A DNA stretch of 64,000 nucleotides, from positions 310,001 through 374,000 of the forward strand of contig CAYQQQ010000001.1 in assembly GCA_964420125.1 (NCBI GenBank), in the 5' to 3' direction. The position numbers were made by a program, and so were the translations under genes. This DNA comes from CAYQQQ01 sp964420125. GTDB lineage: Bacteria; Actinomycetota; Acidimicrobiia; Acidimicrobiales; Microtrichaceae. Of the stretch, positions 8,329 to 15,591 are shown piece by piece. A model generated the notes under the pieces. That model saw nothing but the letters and a program-made list of their open reading frames with translations, did no database searches and was not told the origin of the DNA. Every line of letters begins with the position of its first letter. The stretch's first letter is position 1.

Positions 8329-9924
8329 ATGGATCGGAGCCGAGCGCTGGCGCCCACGCACCTCACCCTCGACGCAGGGAAGGTGGTGGCCGACGTCGAC
8401 CCCAGGATCTTCGGCGGCCTACTCGAGCACATGGGCCGTTGCGTCTACGAGGGGGTGTTCGAGCCGGGCTCGCGCCACGCCGACGAGCACGGCTGTCGCA
8501 CCGACGTGCTGGATGCGCTGGCGGCGCTCCACATGACCGCCATCCGCTACCCGGGTGGCAACTTCGTCTCCGGCTACAACTGGCGCGACGGCATCGGCCC
8601 TGCCGAGCGCCGCCCGGCCCGCATCGAGCGCGCGTGGCGCTGCGTCGAGCCCAACACCTTCGGCACCGACGAGTTCCTCCGGCTCTGCGGGCGCATGGAC
8701 TGGACGCCGATGATGGCGGTCAACCTGGGCACCGGCTCCCCCTACGACGCCCAGGACCTGATCGCCTACACCAACGCGCCCGCCGGCAGCCTGCTCGGGG
8801 ACCGCCGGGGCGCCCACGGACACCCCGCCCCCTACGACGTGGGCCTGTGGTGCCTGGGCAACGAGATGGACGGCATCTGGCAGCTCGGCCACACCACCGC
8901 CTCGGAGTACGCGCGCAGGGCCCGGGAGGCGGCCCGCTTGATGCGCGAAGTCGATCCCGGCATCGAGGTCGTGGCCTGCGGCTCCTCCGATCCCAACCTC
9001 CCCAGCCATCCCCGTTGGTCGACGACCGTGCTGGACGAGTTCGGCGACGGCCTCGACTACCTCAGCCTCCACCGCTACGCCCGCAACCCGTTCCGTCGCA
9101 GCGCGGACTTCCTGGGCTTCGGCCTGGCGGTCGACCGCCAGATCGAGGAGGCCGAGCGCATGTGCCGGGAGGCCCAGCAGCGCCACGGCCACACCACACC
9201 CACCCGGATCAGCTTCGACGAGTGGAACGTGTGGTACCGCACCGCGGCGCAGACCGCGGCGCGCATCCTGTTGCCCTCCCGCCTCGGCGGCCGGGCTCCG
9301 CACCTCATCGAGGAGGTGTTCGCCCTCGAGGACGCACTGGTGTGCGCCGGGTTCCTCAACAGCTTCCTGCGCCACGCGGACGTGGTCCGTGTGGCCAACA
9401 TCGCCCAGATGGTGAACGTGATCGCCCCGCTCCTCACGCGGGGCGACGAGCTGCTGGTGCAGTCGAGCTACCACACGTTCCGGATGTTCAGCACCCGCCG
9501 CCGGGGCGACGCCCTGCGGGTGGCGGCCCGGGGACCCTCCTACCCCACCCGACGCTTCGGGGACGTCCCCTACCTCGACACCAGCGCGGTGCTCGGCCCC
9601 GACGGCCTCCACGTGTTCGCCGTCAACCGGAGCCTCGGCGCCCCGGCACCCCTGCGCATCGAGCTGCGCGGCATCACCCTGGCCGGAGGGGTCGACGTCG
9701 AGGTGCTCTCCGGGCCCGGTCCGCGGGCCCGCAACACCTTCGAGCAGCCCGAGGTGGTGGTGGCCCGCCGCTTCGAGGGAGCGACCGCCTCACCGGCGAG
9801 CGCCGAGCTGGTGCTGCCCCCCTGCTCCCTGGTGGCCGCCACGTTCGCCACCGCAGCGGCCACCACCGTGGCCACGGCTCCAGGCTCCCATGCCGTGGGC
9901 CCCGACGGGGCGGGGAGCACCTGA
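8329..9924 (+). CDS. Alpha-L-arabinofuranosidase, GH51
   Basis: 531 residues, standard for GH51 (EC 3.2.1.55): removes terminal arabinofuranose from arabinan or arabinoxylan fragments. Seen: a TIM-barrel with the acid/base in GNEMDG (E179) and the nucleophile in FDEWNVW (E298), early RYPGGNFVSGYNWRDG, and a C-terminal beta domain from about 400. No signal peptide, so it acts on imported oligosaccharides in the cytosol, as do most GH51 enzymes. The GAP-family gene follows by 1 base. The rhamnosidase at 15.6-18.3 kb is a possible functional partner in plant-polymer use. Confidence 0.93.
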   Translation: MDRSRALAPTHLTLDAGKVVADVDPRIFGGLLEHMGRCVYEGVFEPGSRHADEHGCRTDVLDALAALHMTAIRYPGGNFVSGYNWRDGIGPAERRPARIERAWRCVEPNTFGTDEFLRLCGRMDWTPMMAVNLGTGSPYDAQDLIAYTNAPAGSLLGDRRGAHGHPAPYDVGLWCLGNEMDGIWQLGHTTASEYARRAREAARLMREVDPGIEVVACGSSDPNLPSHPRWSTTVLDEFGDGLDYLSLHRYARNPFRRSADFLGFGLAVDRQIEEAERMCREAQQRHGHTTPTRISFDEWNVWYRTAAQTAARILLPSRLGGRAPHLIEEVFALEDALVCAGFLNSFLRHADVVRVANIAQMVNVIAPLLTRGDELLVQSSYHTFRMFSTRRRGDALRVAARGPSYPTRRFGDVPYLDTSAVLGPDGLHVFAVNRSLGAPAPLRIELRGITLAGGVDVEVLSGPGPRARNTFEQPEVVVARRFEGATASPASAELVLPPCSLVAATFATAAATTVATAPGSHAVGPDGAGST

Positions 9925-9925
9925 C

Positions 9926-10597
9926 GTGCCGGAGGTCGTGGGCGAGATCCTGCCGTTGGCGATGGCGGTCACCATCTCCCCGGTGCAGATCATCGGGGTG
10001 ATCCTCCTGCTGGTGGGCCCACGTCCCAGAGCCAACGCCGCGGCGTTCATCGCCGGGTTCGTCGTGGGTGTGGGCGCCGTGCTGTGGGCACTCACCGCCG
10101 TGGCCGGCACCCAGGACCTGGCCCGCGGCTCGGAGGGCTCCACGCTGGCCTCGGTCCTCCGCATCCTGGTGGGCGTGCTGCTGCTGGTCGCCGCCGTCCG
10201 CAAGCTGCGCGCCCGGCCGGGCCCGGACGAGCCGGCCACCATGCCGTCGTGGATGGACGGCATGGAGCGGTTCCAGCCGCCCCGGGCGGCCCTGGCCGGT
10301 GCGGCGATCGGTGCGGTGAACCCCAAGATCGTCGCCATGTCCTTCGGCGCGGCGGTGAGCGTGGCCGCGGCGTCGCTCACCACCGGCGAGCAGGCTGCGG
10401 TCCTGGCGGTGTACCTCCTCGTCGCCGCGATCGGTGTGGCGGCGCCGCTGGTCGTGGTGCTGGTGATGGGTGAGCGCTCCGGTGCCGTCCTCGACACGTG
10501 GAAGGAGTGGCTGACCCGGAACGGCTCGGTGGTGATGGCAGTGCTCTTCGCCGTGTTCGGGGTGGTGTTCCTCGGCAACGGCATCCAGGGCCTCTGA
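9926..10597 (+). CDS. GAP-family (Sap/SfLAP-like) integral membrane protein
   Basis: 223 residues, about six membrane segments. The opening (PLAMAVTISPVQIIGVILLL), the central GAAIGAVNPKIVAMSF and the C-terminal hydrophobic pair match the GAP/SfLAP family, named for mycobacterial proteins involved in lipid export; outside mycobacteria the substrate is unknown. GTG at 9926 starts 1 base after the arabinofuranosidase stop, with GGGGAG as Shine-Dalgarno, so it is translated from the same mRNA. A link to arabinose metabolism is not evident from sequence. Confidence 0.85.
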   Translation: MPEVVGEILPLAMAVTISPVQIIGVILLLVGPRPRANAAAFIAGFVVGVGAVLWALTAVAGTQDLARGSEGSTLASVLRILVGVLLLVAAVRKLRARPGPDEPATMPSWMDGMERFQPPRAALAGAAIGAVNPKIVAMSFGAAVSVAAASLTTGEQAAVLAVYLLVAAIGVAAPLVVVLVMGERSGAVLDTWKEWLTRNGSVVMAVLFAVFGVVFLGNGIQGL

Positions 10598-10663
10598 CCC
10601 CGAACCGACGCACCGCGTGGCAGTCGGAGGCCGGGGCATGCGGTGCGGGCGCGGCGGCCCGGG

Positions 10664-10669
10664 TAGCGT
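10664..10669 (+). promoter_or_regulatory. -10 box, leaderless start of the UbiB-type kinase gene
   Basis: TAGCGT ending 8 nt before ATG 10678, the same box and spacing as at 8315. Confidence 0.5.
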
Positions 10670-10677
10670 CGTGGGCC

Positions 10678-11958
10678 ATGGTTCGGGGGCAGCGGCTGCG
10701 GGATGCCCGGCGGGTGGCGGCGGCCACGACCACCTTCGGGGGCGTGGCCCGGCGGGTCCGGCGGCGCCAGCGCGATGGCGACCCGTGGCGACCGGCGCTG
10801 GCCGAGGAGCTGCGCCACGCCTTCGAGCACCTGGGGCCCACCTACACCAAGCTCGGCCAGATGATGGCCTCCACCCCGGGTCTGTTCCCCGACTTCCTGG
10901 TGGAGGGGATGCAGGGGTGCCTCGACCAGGTCAAGCCCCTGCCGGTGGGGGCGGTGCGCCAGGTGATCTCCCAGGAGCTCGGCGCGCCCGCCGAGGAGCT
11001 CTACGCCCGCTTCGATCCCGTCCCCCTGGCCTCCGCGTCCATCGGCCAGGTCCACCGGGCCGTCACCACCGAGGGCGACCAGGTGGTGGTGAAGGTGCAG
11101 CGACCGGGCATCACCCACCGCATCGACACCGACCTGCGGTTCATGGCCTCCGCGGCACGGCTCACCGAGCGAGTCTCCCAGCGGGCCCGGCTGGTGCAGC
11201 CGGTGGCGACGGTGGCCGACTTCGACCAGACGCTGCGCGGCGAGCTCAGCTTCATGATCGAGGCCCGCTCGATGGAGGAGATCGCGGTTGCGCTGGCGGA
11301 CTTCGAGGGCGTCGATCGCATCCGGATCCCGCAGGTCCACTGGCGCTACACGACGCCCCGGGTGCTCACGATGGAGTACGTGGAGGGCTACCGCCTCGAC
11401 GACGTGGACGCCCACGCCCGCGCCGGGGTCGACGGCGCGGCCTTGCTGAAGACCACTGTCCAAGGTTGGCTGCACGGCACGCTGGTGCACGGGGTGTTCC
11501 ACGGCGACCTCCATGCCGGGAACCTGTGCGTCGACGACCAGGGTCGGGTCTGCTTCATCGACTTCGGCATCTGCGGCCGGCTCACTGAGGAGGCCCGGGC
11601 CGCGCTGTTCCTGGCCCTGCCCGCCCTCCTGGCCCGAGACTACAAGGCGCTGGCCACCGCCCTGTTCGTGCCGCTGGAGCACGACCCCGCCTTCGAGCTG
11701 TCCGCAGTGGTCGCCGACCTGGAGCGAACGATCTCCCCCGTGCTGGACGCGCCGCTGGGGGACGTGTCCTACGCGACGGCGTTCGTGGAGGTGGTGCGGG
11801 TCGGCCTGCGCCACGGGGTTCTGCTGCCCAAGGACCTGATCCTGGTGTTCAAGCAGTTCTTCTACGTGGAGCGCTTCACCACCGCCCTCGCTCCCCACTG
11901 GCAGCCGCTCAACGACCCGGAGCTGATGGCCCAGGTCATGGCCGCCGTGAGCCGCTGA
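10678..11958 (+). CDS. ABC1/UbiB (AarF) family atypical kinase
   Basis: 426 residues. Seen: the family-defining KxGQ helix (TKLGQ, 57-61), the Ala-rich nucleotide loop ASASIGQVH in place of a Gly-rich loop, the Lys of VVVKVQRPG, the catalytic HGDLHAGN (about 275-282) and IDFG (about 292-295). Bacterial members support isoprenoid quinone or other lipid metabolism through ATPase activity; the precise role in actinobacteria is unclear. It lacks clear C-terminal membrane helices. No quinone biosynthesis gene is adjacent. The ATG is supported by the leaderless -10 box. Confidence 0.92.
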   Translation: MVRGQRLRDARRVAAATTTFGGVARRVRRRQRDGDPWRPALAEELRHAFEHLGPTYTKLGQMMASTPGLFPDFLVEGMQGCLDQVKPLPVGAVRQVISQELGAPAEELYARFDPVPLASASIGQVHRAVTTEGDQVVVKVQRPGITHRIDTDLRFMASAARLTERVSQRARLVQPVATVADFDQTLRGELSFMIEARSMEEIAVALADFEGVDRIRIPQVHWRYTTPRVLTMEYVEGYRLDDVDAHARAGVDGAALLKTTVQGWLHGTLVHGVFHGDLHAGNLCVDDQGRVCFIDFGICGRLTEEARAALFLALPALLARDYKALATALFVPLEHDPAFELSAVVADLERTISPVLDAPLGDVSYATAFVEVVRVGLRHGVLLPKDLILVFKQFFYVERFTTALAPHWQPLNDPELMAQVMAAVSR

Positions 11959-11976
11959 CCAGCGGCCACCCCGCAG

Positions 11977-12534
11977 TCAGACGGTGCGGCCGAGGAAGGC
12001 GGCGAGCTGGTCGGCCGGCGGCGCGCCCTCGGGCGCGGTCTGCTCCGGGCCGAAGATCGCTCCCTCCTCGCTGCGGTAGGAGTCCTGGATCATCATGCGG
12101 GCCTGGCCCAGCAGGATCGAGGCCAGCTCGGGCGCGAGGTCGGTGTCCTGACCGGTGGCGCGGGCCAGGTCCCAGGCGTGGGTGAACGTGTCGGTGGTCG
12201 CCAGACCCATCAGCGCGGCGGCAGGCATGTCGCCGAAGCCGGGGTTCACGGTGCGCTCCAGGGCGCCGTCCTCGGCGAAGGCGTCCTGGCAGTCGGCAGC
12301 GGCGGCGTCGAAGGTGGCCACGAAATCGCCCTGGGAGTCACCTTCGCCCGTCTCGGTCATCTCCACGCCGCGCACCCCGCTCGCCGCCCAGTGCTGGGCA
12401 CCGATCATGTGGTCGATGAGCTGGCCGACGTTCCACTGCCGGCACGGGGTGCTGAGCTCGAGCTGGTCGGCGGTGACGTTGCCCAGCACGCCGCGGGCGA
12501 CGTCCTGGGCCTGGCTGAGGGGGTTCGAGGTCAT
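11977..12534 (-). CDS. TIGR03086 family (DinB/maleylpyruvate isomerase-like) protein
   Basis: 185 residues. The family shares the DinB four-helix fold of mycothiol-dependent enzymes. Seen: the hallmark STPCRQWNVGQLIDHMIG near residues 29-46, supplying the first metal-ligand His, a second His in QHW, and DTFTHAWDLARATGQ near residue 115 supplying the third. Such proteins are thought to be mycothiol-dependent transferases or isomerases; substrate unknown. ATG 12534 with GGAG upstream; a TAGTGT box at 12574-12569 gives a leader of about 28 nt that contains a perfect palindrome. Confidence 0.85.
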   Translation of the reverse strand: MTSNPLSQAQDVARGVLGNVTADQLELSTPCRQWNVGQLIDHMIGAQHWAASGVRGVEMTETGEGDSQGDFVATFDAAAADCQDAFAEDGALERTVNPGFGDMPAAALMGLATTDTFTHAWDLARATGQDTDLAPELASILLGQARMMIQDSYRSEEGAIFGPEQTAPEGAPPADQLAAFLGRTV

Positions 12535-12542
12535 CACGGGCT

Positions 12543-12574
12543 CCGATCGATCGGACGAGGACCCGCGAACACTA
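12543..12574 (-). promoter_or_regulatory. Promoter and palindrome upstream of the TIGR03086 gene
   Basis: TAGTGT (12574-12569, minus strand) as -10 box and a perfect 12-base palindrome CCGATCGATCGG at 12543-12554 inside the short leader; the latter could be an operator. The intervening bases show nothing further. Confidence 0.35.
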
Positions 12575-12645
12575 GGCACCGTGCCCGACGAAGGGGCGTC
12601 GCCCGGCACCGTCGGGCGACGCGGGAACGCAGGAGGAGTCGGGAC

Positions 12646-13653
12646 TCACCCGGAGGGAGGGAGGCGGTCGGCACGGGGGATCGGGAAGAAGCGGTGGTGG
12701 TGGGCACCGGTCACCTCGTAGATGGCCGTGCCCGCCCAGCCGTCGGTGGTGCGCACCTCGGCCTCCACCAGGCCGCCGCCCAGGGGGCCGTAGCGCTGCG
12801 CCCACCGACCCTCGGCCTCCACCTCGATGACCCGACCTCCTTCGAGGGTGAACCACGAGGTGCCGGCCAGCCCGGCGACGTCGTCGCCGTCGCGGCCATA
12901 GCCCACCTCGGCGCCGTGCTCGTCGACCCAGCGCAGGTCGTGGCGGAAGTCCACCACCGGCACCGGGTCGCCCATGTCGGAGGGGGCGAAGCACCCGTCG
13001 GTGTACACCCGGGCCCCGTTGGGGTACTCCCAGTTCCACACGCCGAGCATCCCCTCGTCGAACTGGATGGCGAACCACATCCACAGCGGGCAGCGGGCGT
13101 GGTCCCGTATCCCCCAGGAGTGGTCCCGCTGGCCCCACCAGTCCTCGACCTCCCAGGTCGTGCCGGCGTGGGTGAGCGTGCCGGTGAAGGTGCCGGACTG
13201 GATCATGTGGGACTGGTCCCAGACGATCTCGTGGCCGGCCTTCATGGTGCCCCGCCGGTAGCCGTTCTCCCGGGTGCGGGCGGTGAAGGTCAGATCCATC
13301 GCCACCGGCGCCTCGGGCACGTCGTCCACCCGCAGGCGGACCTCCCGGTAGGGCTCGACGACGTCGATGGTCACCGGCGGCACCACCAGGGTGTGGGGGT
13401 CGCCGTCGTAGGGGCGCTCGTGGCGCATCATCGTGGGCGTGCCGCCGATGCGGCCCAGCTGCAGGGAGTCGACGTGGCCGTGCTTGGGGAAGTGGGCCAT
13501 CGTGAGGATCACCACGTCACCCAGGCGACCCCGCGGATGGGCCACGAAGAAGAGGCTCTCACGCCAGTGGTCGTGGAAGGTCTCCACGTTGGGCAGGGGC
13601 TCGGGGATCTGGTGGACGAACAGCTCGTCCATCGCCGTCAGTGCAACGCCCAT
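12646..13653 (-). CDS. Hypothetical protein with AttH/hydroxyneurosporene-hydratase-like (DUF7064-type) pattern
   Basis: 335 residues, no signal peptide or membrane segment. Rich in Trp and His; the stretch VEDWWGQRDHSWGIRDHARCP and the following MWFAIQFDEGMLGVW resemble the lipocalin-like AttH/CrtC fold (carotenoid 1,2-hydratase relatives), where a similar W-G-x-R-D-x-S-W-G motif recurs. These actinobacterial homologues are usually annotated only as domains of unknown function and often sit near lipid or steroid genes. ATG 13653 with GGAGGTCGAC upstream. I do not know the substrate. The 3' end contains GGAGGGAGGGAGG, coding but G-rich. Confidence 0.75.
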   Translation of the reverse strand: MGVALTAMDELFVHQIPEPLPNVETFHDHWRESLFFVAHPRGRLGDVVILTMAHFPKHGHVDSLQLGRIGGTPTMMRHERPYDGDPHTLVVPPVTIDVVEPYREVRLRVDDVPEAPVAMDLTFTARTRENGYRRGTMKAGHEIVWDQSHMIQSGTFTGTLTHAGTTWEVEDWWGQRDHSWGIRDHARCPLWMWFAIQFDEGMLGVWNWEYPNGARVYTDGCFAPSDMGDPVPVVDFRHDLRWVDEHGAEVGYGRDGDDVAGLAGTSWFTLEGGRVIEVEAEGRWAQRYGPLGGGLVEAEVRTTDGWAGTAIYEVTGAHHHRFFPIPRADRLPPSG

Positions 13654-13679
13654 GTCGACCTCCGCTCGGTGCCGGCACC

Positions 13680-13717
13680 GTCACCGGTGACCGAGATGCT
13701 CTCACTCCACGGAGTCG
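13680..13717. promoter_or_regulatory. Two adjacent palindromes in the 13654-13848 divergent intergenic region
   Basis: GTCACCGGTGAC (13680-13691, perfect) and ACTCCACGGAGT (perfect 5-base arms around AC, about 13706-13717) lie just upstream of the AttH-like gene. Possible operators; no partner regulator is apparent. The rest of the interval holds only the -10 box at 13784. Confidence 0.3.
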
Positions 13718-13783
13718 GCGTCGGTGCTGCACGACCATCTGCCCCGACCAGCGTTCGATGACCACGGCGCAGAGGCCGTCCTG

Positions 13784-13789
13784 TAGGTT
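13784..13789 (+). promoter_or_regulatory. -10 box upstream of the hemolysin III-like gene
   Basis: TAGGTT, 59 nt before ATG 13849. If used, the transcript has a leader of about 50 nt without an obvious Shine-Dalgarno. Confidence 0.35.
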
Positions 13790-13848
13790 GCGAGCAACCG
13801 GCGCTCGCGACGTCGAGTGCCCCCGACGACGACCGCAGACGCCACGAC

Positions 13849-14565
13849 ATGGACCCCTCCGCTCTCGACACCTCGGCTCTCGACCCGTCCGCCGGCGACG
13901 CCATCGCCGGCCCTGGCACCGATCGCAGCGGTGACGGCCCCCGGCCCCGTTGGCGTGGTGTCATCCACCGATGGGGCGCCATCGCCTCGGTGCCCCTCTT
14001 CGCCGCCCTCATCATCGCCGCGCCGGCGGGTGCCGACCGGCTCGCGGTGTCGGTCTACGCCGTCGGCATCGTGACGATGCTCACGACCTCGGCGATCTAC
14101 CACTCGGGCCGCCTCAGCCCGGCCGCCCGCGGCTGGGTGCGCCGCTTCGACCACTCCGCCATCCTCCTGGCCATCGCCGGCAGCTACACCGCCGTGGCCA
14201 CGCTGGGACTCACCGGCTCGGCCCGGCGCACCCTGCTGGTGGCGGTGTGGATCGCCGCGGGGATCGGGATCGTCATCCGGATGGCCTGGCTGCGCGCCCC
14301 CTACCCGGTCATCGCCGTGGTGAACCTGGCGGTGGGGTGGTGCGCGCTGCTGGAGATCGGCGCCATCGTCGACGCGCTCGACGGCGTGGAGCTCGCCCTG
14401 CTGCTGGCCGGTGGGCTGCTCTACACCGCCGGGGGCATCGTGTACGCCCTCGGCCGGCCCGACCCGAGGCCGGAGGTGTTCGGCTACCACGAGGTCTTCC
14501 ACTCCCTGGTGGTCGCCGCGGTGCTGGCCCACTACGTGCTGGTCTGGCTCCTGCTCGGCGCCTGA
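13849..14565 (+). CDS. Hemolysin III / PAQR (TrhA-like) family membrane protein
   Basis: 238 residues: about 35 polar N-terminal residues (a repeat of S-A-L-D plus Pro/Gly) and then seven hydrophobic helices. Family residues seen: the TSAIYHSG motif after TM2 with its Ser and His metal ligands, RRFDHSAI carrying the conserved Asp-His, and GYHEVFHSLV near the C-terminus with the last His pair. Bacterial members are linked to membrane energetics; the haemolytic name is historical. No clear Shine-Dalgarno, so the exact start is uncertain. The esterase gene follows by 46 bases. Confidence 0.88.
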   Translation: MDPSALDTSALDPSAGDAIAGPGTDRSGDGPRPRWRGVIHRWGAIASVPLFAALIIAAPAGADRLAVSVYAVGIVTMLTTSAIYHSGRLSPAARGWVRRFDHSAILLAIAGSYTAVATLGLTGSARRTLLVAVWIAAGIGIVIRMAWLRAPYPVIAVVNLAVGWCALLEIGAIVDALDGVELALLLAGGLLYTAGGIVYALGRPDPRPEVFGYHEVFHSLVVAAVLAHYVLVWLLLGA

Positions 14566-14598
14566 CCGGCCCCGGCCGCTCGGGGGCAGAGCGCCGCC

Positions 14599-14604
14599 TA
14601 ACCT
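14599..14604 (+). promoter_or_regulatory. -10 box, leaderless start of the esterase gene
   Basis: TAACCT ending 7 nt before ATG 14612. Confidence 0.5.
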
Positions 14605-14611
14605 GCTCCAG

Positions 14612-15556
14612 ATGCCGGAGCCGACGTTCCACCCCGAGCTGCGCCGGGTCGCCCGGGTGGTGCCCCGCGGCCCCATCGGCCCGCGCGCCATGCCGACGGT
14701 CCGCCGCCTCGAGCGCCTGGCCGGCCGTCGCCGTACACCCTCGGACGTCGCCGTCGAGCGAGCGGGCTCGGTCGAGGTGCGCGTCCACCGGCCGTCGCGT
14801 GGTGCCGACGGCGAGGCGAGCCGTCCCGCGGTGCTGTGGATCCACGGCGGCGGCTACGTGACCGGCCTCGCCGCCCAGGAGGACGCGCTGTGCCGGGACC
14901 TCGCCCGGCGCTTGGGAGCGGTGGTGGCCGCGGTCGACTACCGGCGGGCACCGGAGCACCCGTACCCCGCGGCGGTGCACGACTGCCACGACGCGCTGGT
15001 CTGGTTGGCCGCGCAACCCGGGGTCGACGAGTGCCGGGTGGCCATCGGTGGGGCCAGCGCCGGCGGCGGCCTGGCGGCTGCGCTGGCGCTCCTTGCCCGG
15101 GACCGTGGCGAGGTCCACCCGGCGTTGCAGCTGCTGACCTACCCCATGCTCGACGACCGCACGGCGCTGCGGACCGGCGTCGACGAGCGCCACTTCCGCC
15201 TCTGGACCAACCGCTCCAACCACTTCGGCTGGCGCTCCTACCTCGGCGTCGAACCCGGCGCCCCCGGTGTGGAGGCCACGGCGGCACCGTCCCGGGCGGA
15301 GGACCTCGCCGGGCTACCTCCTGCGTGGATCGGGGTGGGCACCTTCGACCTGTTCCTCGACGAGGACCTCGCCTACGCCGAGCGGCTCCGCACGGCCGGC
15401 GTCGCCTGCGAGGTGCGCGTGGTGGAGGGGGCGTTCCACGGCTTCGACACCGTCCGCCCCAAGGCGGGGATCAGTCGGGCGTTCCGCGACGCCCAGGTCG
15501 CCGCGCTGCACGCCGCGCTGTCGCCCGAGCCGAGCGGGCACCACCCCCCGCCCTGA
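14612..15556 (+). CDS. Alpha/beta hydrolase, hormone-sensitive-lipase (family IV) esterase
   Basis: 314 residues. Hydrolyses carboxylic esters, probably of short or medium chains. Seen: oxyanion motif HGGGY, YRRAPEHPYPAA characteristic of the family, nucleophile in GASAGG, acid in the segment DLFLDED and catalytic His in GAFHGFD. No signal peptide. The start is fixed by the leaderless -10 box. It converges on the rhamnosidase gene with 35 bases between stops. Physiological substrate unknown. Confidence 0.9.
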   Translation: MPEPTFHPELRRVARVVPRGPIGPRAMPTVRRLERLAGRRRTPSDVAVERAGSVEVRVHRPSRGADGEASRPAVLWIHGGGYVTGLAAQEDALCRDLARRLGAVVAAVDYRRAPEHPYPAAVHDCHDALVWLAAQPGVDECRVAIGGASAGGGLAAALALLARDRGEVHPALQLLTYPMLDDRTALRTGVDERHFRLWTNRSNHFGWRSYLGVEPGAPGVEATAAPSRAEDLAGLPPAWIGVGTFDLFLDEDLAYAERLRTAGVACEVRVVEGAFHGFDTVRPKAGISRAFRDAQVAALHAALSPEPSGHHPPP

Positions 15557-15591
15557 CGCCGCCCGGCGCCGACCCAGCCCCACCCCCGAGG

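Noticed and set aside
12652..12664. GGAGGGAGGGAGG as a possible G-quadruplex.
   Set aside because: It lies at the coding 3' end of the AttH-like gene, the runs are short and no regulatory context supports it.
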